Source: Chloroflexota bacterium (GTDB lineage Bacteria; Chloroflexota; Chloroflexia; QHBQ01; JADMIH01). Taken from it: 7,597 nt of DNA. The stretch covers positions 1 through 7,597 of the forward strand of contig JADMIH010000180.1 of assembly GCA_015478675.1 (NCBI GenBank), read 5' to 3'. The notes below the pieces were generated by a model. The model searched no databases and had not been told where the DNA came from. It worked only from the letters and a program-made list of their open reading frames with translations. Below are positions 1 to 5,051 of this stretch, piece by piece (position 1 is the stretch's first letter; each line of letters starts with the position of its first letter). The translations under genes and the position numbers were made by a program.

Positions 1-128
1 TGAAAATGAGAAGGGTAGTAGTATAGAGGGGTGCTAAATCACTCGTATTTTCATCGGTAATGGTGGCCCACAGGGTCATGGCTTACTCTGAACACTTACG
101 GTGAACGCACGTTCCTTTTCTTCGATGC
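1..128. other. Left edge: no supported gene
   Basis: Leftward from an ATG at 79-77 one frame is open to the edge and would read MTLWATITDENTSDLAPLY and onward. It has no clear Shine-Dalgarno sequence and is only 26 codons long, so I do not call it a gene. Its position just downstream of the LexA-like palindrome at 103-114 and of the terminator at 129-170 means it could be the start of the next leftward gene. On the plus strand all frames hit a stop within the first 40 bases. Confidence 0.25.
103..114. promoter_or_regulatory. LexA-like palindrome GAAC-N4-GTTC without an obvious promoter
   Basis: GAACGCACGTTC fits the Gram-positive LexA (DinR) consensus core GAAC-RNRY-GTTC. It lies 24 bases upstream of a minus-strand ATG at 79-77 whose frame stays open to the window edge. 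I see no convincing -35/-10 pair around it and no good ribosome-binding site at that ATG. It may be the operator of a gene that continues beyond the left edge, or chance. About 0.1 exact GAAC-N4-GTTC matches are expected in a window this size, and there are two. Confidence 0.4.
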
Positions 129-170
129 AAAAACAAAAGAGCAACGCCCCAAAGTGAGGCTATTGCTCTT
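129..170 (-). terminator. Rho-independent terminator after the secreted lysozyme-like gene
   Basis: Read on the minus strand, an outer stem AAGAGCAA/TTGCTCTT (163-170 with 137-144) encloses an inner stem GCCTCA/TGGGGC (one G·U pair). It is followed directly by the U-tract TTGTTTTT (136-129). It lies about 56 bases after the stop codon at 227, the usual place for an intrinsic terminator. There is no U-tract in the other direction, so it works for leftward transcription only. Confidence 0.85.
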
Positions 171-226
171 ATACATGTCGGAAAAAATGTCCCTGCGTTC
201 AGAAGGGCAAGCTATGCCTTAGCCTG

Positions 227-658
227 CTAGCGGCCATAGGTTATATAGTAGCAACTCCAGGCGCTTTGCATACCTATGCTCCAGGCTTTTGCTGTGGCAA
301 AGATCTGCGACTTCGCATCGTAGATGCTGTTGTAGCGGTAAGGGTTCCAGCGTCCACGCCAGGTGGTTGGAGCATACTGGTAGAGGCCCAGCCATAAGCC
401 GCCGCCCCCCGACGCGTACTGATTGCCACTCGATTCACACATCATTACGCGGTACATTTTGTCGAGGCTCTGCGGATAGGGGTACATAGCTTTGGCCTGC
501 GCCATCCACAGCTTGTACTGGCTAATCGTTGAGAGCGAGGCCGCTTCAGCCGTGCTGTGGTTACCCGACGCCGCAAATGGAGCGACAAGCGCTGCCACTG
601 CGACCACCAGTAGAACCCTCGACAAACGGACGCGCACCGACCAACGAATTGATTTCAT
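227..658 (-). CDS. Small secreted lysozyme-like / transglycosylase-like protein
   Basis: 143 residues. An exported cell-wall protein, probably a peptidoglycan-cleaving enzyme of the lysozyme-like (SLT/resuscitation-promoting-factor-like) superfamily. The start is the ATG at 658 because AAGGAGG (670-664) lies 5 bases upstream; an earlier in-frame ATG at 682 has no such site and would place the Shine-Dalgarno inside the gene. Residues 1-39 form a signal peptide: basic start (KSIRWSVRVRLSR), hydrophobic core (VLLVVAVAALVAPFAA) and a likely cleavage site near AEA-A. The mature part has the pattern MYRVMMCESSGNQYA, with Glu75 where these folds carry the catalytic acid, then GLYQYAPTTWRG and NSIYDAKSQIFATAKAW, typical of the compact single-domain form. 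Cys74 and Cys136 could form a disulfide. It has its own promoter and terminator, so it is a single-gene unit. Enzyme activity is inferred from the fold pattern. Confidence 0.8.
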   Translation of the reverse strand: MKSIRWSVRVRLSRVLLVVAVAALVAPFAASGNHSTAEAASLSTISQYKLWMAQAKAMYPYPQSLDKMYRVMMCESSGNQYASGGGGLWLGLYQYAPTTWRGRWNPYRYNSIYDAKSQIFATAKAWSIGMQSAWSCYYITYGR

Positions 659-663
659 ATCTT

Positions 664-670
664 CCTCCTT
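664..670 (-). promoter_or_regulatory. Ribosome-binding site AAGGAGG that fixes the start at 658
   Basis: AAGGAGG is a near-perfect anti-16S match, 5 bases before the ATG at 658-656. It lies within what would be codons of the longer form beginning at 682, so the shorter start is preferred. Confidence 0.85.
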
Positions 671-692
671 GCCCGATTTCATACGATAAGAC

Positions 693-720
693 TGCCCTCT
701 TTAATATGCGCCGGAGGGCA
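693..720. repeat. Inverted repeat at the predicted transcript start of the lysozyme-like gene
   Basis: TGCCCTC (693-699) and GAGGGCA (714-720) form an exact 7-bp inverted repeat with a 14-base spacer. It begins within about 10 bases downstream of the -10 element. It would be a hairpin at the very 5' end of the mRNA (a stabilising 5' stem), or an operator overlapping the start site. Confidence 0.55.
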
Positions 721-727
721 CCAGACG

Positions 728-757
728 ATAGTAGCAAAGGCTTGAGGGATATGTCAA
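728..757 (-). promoter_or_regulatory. Sigma-70 promoter of the lysozyme-like gene
   Basis: TTGACA (757-752) is a perfect -35 element, followed after 18 bases by TACTAT (733-728, 4 of 6 to TATAAT). The predicted start of transcription is near 721, giving an untranslated leader of about 60 bases with the inverted repeat at 693-720. Confidence 0.65.
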
Positions 758-799
758 TAGATTCTGACCAAAGTAGGGGCTGCCTGGGGTGATAAATAC

Positions 800-820
800 G
801 ATATAATACGTAGTTATATC
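800..820. repeat. AT-rich inverted repeat between the helicase gene and the next promoter
   Basis: GATATAA (800-806) and TTATATC (814-820) form an exact 7-bp inverted repeat around the 7-base spacer TACGTAG. It lies 24 bases past the helicase stop codon. It has no U-tract, so it is not an intrinsic terminator. I see no other terminator between 843 and the promoter at 757. Confidence 0.45.
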
Positions 821-843
821 TCAATAAACCTGTAGTGAAACGC

Positions 844-3084
844 TTAGAGGGTGTCCTGGCGCAAACGCTCGACCAGGCCCGAATAGCGCTGGGTGGAGCT
901 GTTGTTGATGACAGCCCGCCTCACGGCTTCCTGGGAACCCGCCAGCACTACCAGACTCCTGGCGCGGCTCACGGCTGTATATAGCAGGTTCCGCTGTAAC
1001 AATCTGCCGTGCTGAGGGAGCACGGGCATGATCACCGCCGGGTACTCGCTGCCCTGTGCCTTGTGCACAGAGATAGCATAAGCATGCGTTAGCTCGTCAA
1101 GCTCCTGAAAGGTGTACGGCACCGTCCACTCCGCGTCGAAACTGACAAGTACAAGCTGCTCCTCAAGGTCGATGCGTACAATGCGCCCCAACTCACCATT
1201 CGATACCTGACGGTCATAGTCATTCACCGTCTGCATTACTTTGTCGCCAACCCGAAATACCTTGTTACCGAAACGCCTCTCGTCCTTTGAGGCATCAGGG
1301 GGGTTTAGCACCAGTTGCAAGCTGGCATTTAGCGTCTCTATCCCGCAGATGCCGCCGTAAGTAGGCACGATAACCTGTATATCCTCGATGGGGTCGAGGC
1401 CAAAGTGCTGCGGTATGCGGCGCGTCGCCAGGTCAACCACGAGCTGCGCGCACTGGGCAGGGCCTGGTTCGTTCAGGAAGAAGAAGTCTTTTACTTCACG
1501 CCCCATCACCGGCGCCTCGCCGCGATTGATGCGGTGAGCATTGGAGACGATTGCGCTCCCTTCCGGCTGGCGGAAGATAGTTTCGAGAGTGATAACAGGC
1601 GCAACGCCACTGGTGATGACATCGCGGAAGACCGCGCCCGGTCCCACCGGGGGCAGCTGGTCGGCATCACCCACCAGGAGCAGGTGCGCGCCCAGAGGCA
1701 CAGCCTTGAGCAGCGCCTCGGCTAAGGGTAAGTCCATCATAGAAGCTTCGTCAATGATCACAAGGTCAGCGTTGAGAGGAACTGCCACCTCGTAGCGCCC
1801 GCCGGGTTTTAGCTCTAGCAGGCGGTGAATTGTGCTTGCGGGCACACCTGTGGCCTCCGACAGCCGCTTGGCAGCTCTGCCTGTGGGCGCAGCAAGGCTC
1901 ACGGTGCCACGCTTGGCTTTGACGAGCCGAACGATACCGCGCAGTGTGGTGGTCTTTCCTGTGCCGGGGCCTCCGGTCATCACGACCACGTGCTTGGTAA
2001 GAGCGGCGGTGATAGCGGCCTGCTGCTGCTCACTTAGTTGGAAACTCTCTCTCGCCGCAAGGTAGCGCCATGCTGTATTCCAATCGGTTCTTTGGAAGGC
2101 CGCAAGCCTGTCGTGCTGTGCCCGCAAGAGGGTGTGAACTGAGCCTGCTATAGAGATCTCACCGCTATGCATTTCGGGGAGATAAGCGACGCGCTCATCA
2201 GCGGCCTGGCTCTGCATCGCGTCAAGCTCGATATAGCCGCCTTCAACCATGGAAGGAAGGGAGGCGCTCAGCTTTTGCGGGGCGATCTGGAGGAGGTCGG
2301 CGGCCTTCACAATCAGATCACTATGCGGCAGAAAAACATGACCGGAAGCGGCAGCCTCGCGCAGTACATGGGCCAGCCCTGCCCCTATCCGCTGAGGAGC
2401 ATCGGCTTGTATGCCTGAGCGCGCGGCGATTGAGTCTGCGACTTCAAAGGAGATGCCGTAGATTTCGGCGGAAAGCCTGTAGGGCTGCTGGCGCACCACT
2501 GCCTCGGAAGCGCTGCCGTACTTGCGCAGGATCCTCACCGCGAGCGCCACAGGCAATCCCTGGTCTTGCAAAAACGCCATCAGCTCTTTAAGTGCGCGCC
2601 GTTCGGCCCATGCTTCCGCGATGCTCAACGCTTTGCGCTTGCCGAGGCCAGGCACCTTCGCCAGGCGCTCAGGGTCGTTATCCAACACGTCAAGGGTTTC
2701 AAGGCCGAAGGCGTTTACGATGTGCTCGGCCATCACAGGTCCCACGCCCTTGAGCAGGCCGGAGCCGAGGTACTTCTTGAGGGCGGCGACGGTGCCGGGA
2801 GCGGCAGGCTGATAGCGTGTCACGGTGAACTGGCGGCCATACTGGGTGTGAGTAACCCAACGCCCCTCAAGCCGTACCCCTTCGCCCACGTTTATGGCAG
2901 GCAAATAGCCGGCGAAAGTAACCAGCTGCTTTTGACGCGGCACTTTCAGGCGGGCAACTGTGTAGCCGTTCTCCTCGTTGACGTAGGTGATCTTATCAAC
3001 CACGCCATCCAGGGTTTCCAGAGGTTCTTGCTCCTGAGCGAAGGCCTCATCTGTGCGCTTACTCATTGAGGATGATATTACCAC
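844..3084 (-). CDS. recD2: RecD2-type ATP-dependent 5'-3' DNA helicase
   Basis: 746 residues from a GTG at 3084, or 740 from the ATG at 3066. A superfamily 1B helicase of the RecD2 group, which acts without RecBC and unwinds DNA 5' to 3' in repair and fork maintenance. Visible in order: an N-terminal OB-like region (about 22-95, LDGVVDKITYVNEENGYTVA); helix-hairpin-helix segments GLLKGVGPVMAEHI (109-122) and LAKVPGLGKRKAL (141-153); Walker A GGPGTGKTTT (371-380, Lys377); motif Ia LAAPTGRAAKRLSE (397-410); Walker B IIDEASMMD (443-451); motif III VGDADQLPPVGPG (471-483); motif IV ETIFRQ (501-506); motif V VHKAQGSEYPAV (673-684); motif VI LYTAVSRAR (701-709). Every key motif is intact and the length suits the family. 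Neither candidate start has a clear Shine-Dalgarno sequence, which is odd for this window. It is the last gene of the ssb operon, 106 bases after ssb. Confidence 0.95.
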   Translation of the reverse strand: MVISSSMSKRTDEAFAQEQEPLETLDGVVDKITYVNEENGYTVARLKVPRQKQLVTFAGYLPAINVGEGVRLEGRWVTHTQYGRQFTVTRYQPAAPGTVAALKKYLGSGLLKGVGPVMAEHIVNAFGLETLDVLDNDPERLAKVPGLGKRKALSIAEAWAERRALKELMAFLQDQGLPVALAVRILRKYGSASEAVVRQQPYRLSAEIYGISFEVADSIAARSGIQADAPQRIGAGLAHVLREAAASGHVFLPHSDLIVKAADLLQIAPQKLSASLPSMVEGGYIELDAMQSQAADERVAYLPEMHSGEISIAGSVHTLLRAQHDRLAAFQRTDWNTAWRYLAARESFQLSEQQQAAITAALTKHVVVMTGGPGTGKTTTLRGIVRLVKAKRGTVSLAAPTGRAAKRLSEATGVPASTIHRLLELKPGGRYEVAVPLNADLVIIDEASMMDLPLAEALLKAVPLGAHLLLVGDADQLPPVGPGAVFRDVITSGVAPVITLETIFRQPEGSAIVSNAHRINRGEAPVMGREVKDFFFLNEPGPAQCAQLVVDLATRRIPQHFGLDPIEDIQVIVPTYGGICGIETLNASLQLVLNPPDASKDERRFGNKVFRVGDKVMQTVNDYDRQVSNGELGRIVRIDLEEQLVLVSFDAEWTVPYTFQELDELTHAYAISVHKAQGSEYPAVIMPVLPQHGRLLQRNLLYTAVSRARSLVVLAGSQEAVRRAVINNSSTQRYSGLVERLRQDTL

Positions 3085-3099
3085 GTTAGTAGGAAAAGC

Positions 3100-3155
3100 G
3101 CCCTTCCGGGCAAGTATAACGGCCTAAATGCGGCTGAGGGCGCGAGGCCCTCAGC
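3100..3155 (-). promoter_or_regulatory. Two hairpins between ssb and the helicase gene
   Basis: The first has a 9-bp GC-rich stem, GCTGAGGGC/GCCCTCAGC (3133-3141 with 3147-3155), and a 5-base loop; no U-tract follows it. The second is GCCC-GGAA-GGGC on the minus strand (3111-3100), a short stem with a GNRA-type loop, followed by GCTTTT. Either could be a weak terminator or an mRNA processing site that lowers helicase expression relative to SSB. A weak -10-like TATACT lies between them without a good -35, so a separate helicase promoter is not supported. Confidence 0.5.
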
Positions 3156-3190
3156 TTAATCTCCTAGAAAGTATGGAGCCAATAGTAAAG

Positions 3191-3688
3191 CTAGAACGGC
3201 AGCTCGTCAGGATCGACGTAATCGGCAGTTGCTGCCTTCGCCCCTCTAGGCTGAACAGGAGCATAGGCGCTGCTGCTCTTGCCCTTATCGCTGCGGCTGG
3301 CAGTTGCGCCTGCAAGCGCAGCTTCTTTGTCCTCCCTGGGGTCCTCGCCCGCGGGGTTCTTGCTGTCGAGGATCAGCATGTCGGAGGCGATAATCTCCGT
3401 CTTGTACTGCTTCTGGCCGTTAGACTCCCAGGAGCGGGTATGTATTCGTCCCTCTATATAAATGAGCCGCCCCTTTGAGAGGTATTCCGCGCAAAGCTGG
3501 GCCAGCTTATCCCAGACCACAATGCTGTGCCAATCCGTCTCCTCTTGCAGGCTGCCATCTTTGCCCTGCCACTGGCGGTTAGTGGCAAGGGATAGGGTCA
3601 CTACCTGCACGCCACCACTCGTAAAGCGACTCTCCGGGTCCGCGCCCAATCTACCTATCAGTTGGACTTTGTTCAGTGTTCTCGCCAT
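3191..3688 (-). CDS. ssb: Single-stranded DNA-binding protein
   Basis: 165 residues. It coats single-stranded DNA during replication and repair and recruits partner enzymes through its C-terminal tail. The OB fold spans about residues 1-110: it opens MARTLNKVQLIGRLGADPESRFTSG in the classic SSB pattern, then TDWHSIVVWDKLAQLCAEYLSKGRLIYIEGR and the strand KTEIIASDMLIL. Trp40, Trp53, Trp59 and Trp87 are available for base stacking. Residues 111-155 are a low-complexity linker rich in Ala, Ser, Lys and Gly. The protein ends in the acidic tip DPDELPF (159-165), the partner-docking motif. The start ATG at 3688 follows AGGAGA (3703-3698) at a rather long 9 bases. It starts 51 bases after the unrecognised 254-residue protein and precedes recD2. 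Many bacteria keep a replication ssb next to rpsR/rpsF, so this copy in a repair-like operon may be a second paralogue. Confidence 0.96.
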   Translation of the reverse strand: MARTLNKVQLIGRLGADPESRFTSGGVQVVTLSLATNRQWQGKDGSLQEETDWHSIVVWDKLAQLCAEYLSKGRLIYIEGRIHTRSWESNGQKQYKTEIIASDMLILDSKNPAGEDPREDKEAALAGATASRSDKGKSSSAYAPVQPRGAKAATADYVDPDELPF

Positions 3689-3739
3689 CTCTCTATATCT
3701 CCTATCACTTGGCTAAATCTCTGCGATACAATCGGTCAC

Positions 3740-4504
3740 CTATCCCGCGCGAGTGGAGTCGAGCCTCGAGAACCGTGCACTCTCGCGGACGCTGTTTCCG
3801 CCCGGTATAGCCTTCAGCACCGGCCTGCCTACTGGAAGAGCCGCGTCCTCAGGCCTTTCAGCACTGCGCGCCTGGATCGCAGGCTCGGCGTTACGTTGAG
3901 GGCTCTCCCACGAAGGTGTGCTCTGGTTGCCCGCTCGTCCCGCCAGCTTTTCACGCAGGTCACGCATGCGCTCAGCGACCAGACGGTGATGATGGGCAGT
4001 CTCGTAGGCGTGAATGTAGTCGCCCAGCGTAAGCATCAACTTCATGAAGTCAAGCTCAGGCATCCGCATAGACATGCGGGAAGTAGGTTCACCGGCAGGA
4101 GAGACTCCACCTGTCGTCGTCCTTTTGCCAGGGCCATTGGCAATGCTGATCCTGTAGGGGAAGCGAGCAAAGCGGCCACCATCACCCTCGTCCCACTCAA
4201 CGACAACGCTGCGGCTTTCAACAGAGCTGTCATCCCTTTGACTACCGCCAAACTTCTCCCATTTGCCTGCCGTTACAGGAGCAAAGAGGCGTTGGCAAAC
4301 CAGATGCGACAGCAGGCGCGCATCGTCAAGATCAAGCCAGGCAGTGGCGTGACCCGTCTGGCGGTTCGTGGCGGCGTCGTAGCCCGCGATCTCAATCTTA
4401 ATCTTGCTTATCCTTAATGCGTCGTAAACATTGAAGAAATGCTTGTTCGTGGCGTAGACGTAAATCTCCGGCGAAAGCCTGCCACCTCTCTCACGCTCTT
4501 CCAC
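3740..4504 (-). CDS. Unrecognised protein co-transcribed with ssb and recD2
   Basis: 254 residues; I do not recognise the family. The GTG start at 4504 is well supported by AAAGGAG (4518-4512) 7 bases upstream. Residues 12-125 look like alternating beta strands (EIYVYATN, RISKIKIEIAGYD, HATAWLDLDD, SVVVEWDE, FPYRISIANG), with one short helix-like stretch, DARLLSHLVCQRLF (61-74). Residues 145-190 (MSMRMPELDFMKLMLTLGDYIHAYE, then basic/acidic HRLVAERMRDLREKL) look like a helical segment. From about 191 to the end it is Pro/Ser/Arg-rich and probably disordered. There is no signal peptide or membrane segment, so it is cytoplasmic. It sits 58 bases after the SWIM gene and 51 before ssb. A role in handling single-stranded DNA or binding SSB is inferred from position only. 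Confidence 0.85.
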   Translation of the reverse strand: MEERERGGRLSPEIYVYATNKHFFNVYDALRISKIKIEIAGYDAATNRQTGHATAWLDLDDARLLSHLVCQRLFAPVTAGKWEKFGGSQRDDSSVESRSVVVEWDEGDGGRFARFPYRISIANGPGKRTTTGGVSPAGEPTSRMSMRMPELDFMKLMLTLGDYIHAYETAHHHRLVAERMRDLREKLAGRAGNQSTPSWESPQRNAEPAIQARSAERPEDAALPVGRPVLKAIPGGNSVRESARFSRLDSTRAG

Positions 4505-4562
4505 AATCTCGCTCCTTTCTCACTACTCTGAGCACGCTTGCCGTAAAACGTAAAAGGGACTA

Positions 4563-4793
4563 TCAGGCCGCTTGCCGGCCCTCACAAGGCGGCTCAACAA
4601 ACCCACATAGGAGCAGACTCGCGACATGAGAACAGTTGGTCGCTCCGCAGCCGCAACGCAGACCATGAGGGGTCGTATAGACCCATACAGCCTCGTCATC
4701 GCCATTCCGAACCAGATATACCCCTCGTGACCCCCTAACGCTAATGCGGGTGAGCGCACTCGAACGCTCATGCCTACCTAACAACTCAAACAC
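4563..4793 (-). CDS. Small SWIM-type zinc-finger protein, first gene of the ssb-recD2 operon
   Basis: 76 residues from a GTG at 4793, fixed by AAGGAGA (4807-4801) 7 bases upstream. The centre carries CGCGATNCSH (Cys47, Cys49, Cys54, His56), a CxC-x4-CxH arrangement followed by VASLLLCGF, which fits the zinc-binding strand-strand-helix of SWIM domains. Before it, residues 14-41 (LTRISVRGSRGVYLVRNGDDEAVWVYTT) look like beta strands, as in other SWIM proteins. The gap of 4 between the cysteine pairs is at or below the short end of the usual range. SWIM domains occur in DNA- and chromatin-associated proteins and mediate DNA or protein binding. Here the domain makes up nearly the whole protein. 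An overlapping frame at 4523-4771 has no domain and no ribosome-binding site, and is rejected. Confidence 0.8.
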   Translation of the reverse strand: MFELLGRHERSSALTRISVRGSRGVYLVRNGDDEAVWVYTTPHGLRCGCGATNCSHVASLLLCGFVEPPCEGRQAA

Positions 4794-4800
4794 AGCTATA

Positions 4801-4807
4801 TCTCCTT
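4801..4807 (-). promoter_or_regulatory. Ribosome-binding site AAGGAGA of the SWIM gene
   Basis: AAGGAGA lies 7 bases before the GTG at 4793. It selects this frame over the overlapping one and makes the GTG start convincing. Confidence 0.8.
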
Positions 4808-4809
4808 AT

Positions 4810-4821
4810 GAACGTTTGTTC
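4810..4821. promoter_or_regulatory. LexA-like operator over the predicted transcript start of the SWIM-ssb-recD2 operon
   Basis: On the minus strand GAACAAACGTTC fits the Gram-positive LexA core GAAC-RNRY-GTTC. It begins one base after the -10 element and covers the expected start of transcription, where bound repressor would block RNA polymerase. A 7-of-8 match in the half-site positions (GAACATCGGTGC, 4840-4829) lies 19 bp away on the other side of the -10 element. LexA control is inferred; no lexA gene is in the window. Confidence 0.7.
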
Positions 4822-4822
4822 T

Positions 4823-4851
4823 ATTATAGCACCGATGTTCTATGTTGTCAA
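4823..4851 (-). promoter_or_regulatory. Consensus sigma-70 promoter of the SWIM-ssb-recD2 operon
   Basis: TTGACA (4851-4846) and TATAAT (4828-4823), both perfect, are separated by exactly 17 bases. The predicted start is about 4816, leaving a very short leader before the ribosome-binding site at 4807. A promoter this strong normally needs a repressor, which fits the operator at 4810-4821. Confidence 0.85.
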
Positions 4852-4891
4852 TAGCTGAGAGCCATTTTCCACACTATTATCCCCAGGTTGT

Positions 4892-4921
4892 AAAGAGCAG
4901 CAAGAAAGATAACTGCTGCTC
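4892..4921 (-). terminator. Possible terminator of the carboxypeptidase transcript
   Basis: On the minus strand GAGCAGCA (4921-4914) pairs exactly with TGCTGCTC (4902-4895) across an 11-base loop. It is followed only by TTTA, a weak U-tract. It lies about 130 bases past the carboxypeptidase stop and about 40 bases before the -35 of the next operon, where a terminator is expected. Confidence 0.5.
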
Positions 4922-5051
4922 GTCGCAGAGGAAAAGGAGGGGTGGGGCCTCAACAGCAGAGATGGTTAGATGCGCAATGAAAGACGCCCATCCATGATGA
5001 GCACCATTTTGCTTGTTATTTCTCTCCCCGTTGAAGGCACACGAACAGATG
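4922..5051. other. Non-coding stretch after the carboxypeptidase gene
   Basis: I see no supported gene, repeat or RNA here. A minus-strand frame running 5185-4877 overlaps the end of the carboxypeptidase gene and has no recognisable protein features. Confidence 0.5.

Noticed and set aside
802..807. Plus-strand TATAAT
   Set aside because: There is no -35 element at a proper distance and no plus-strand gene downstream; it is part of the AT-rich palindrome.
2566..3069. Plus-strand open frame of 167 codons opposite the helicase N-terminus
   Set aside because: It is entirely antisense to well-conserved RecD2 domains; the open frame is a by-product of codon bias.
3662..4417. Long plus-strand open frame of 251 codons opposite the unrecognised gene before ssb
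   Set aside because: It is antisense to two genes with good starts, has no ribosome-binding site and reads as low-complexity Arg/Ala/Leu-rich sequence with no domain.
4523..4771. Minus-strand frame of 82 codons overlapping the SWIM gene
   Set aside because: The other frame (4563-4793) has a strong ribosome-binding site right after a consensus promoter and carries the zinc-binding CxC/CxH residues.
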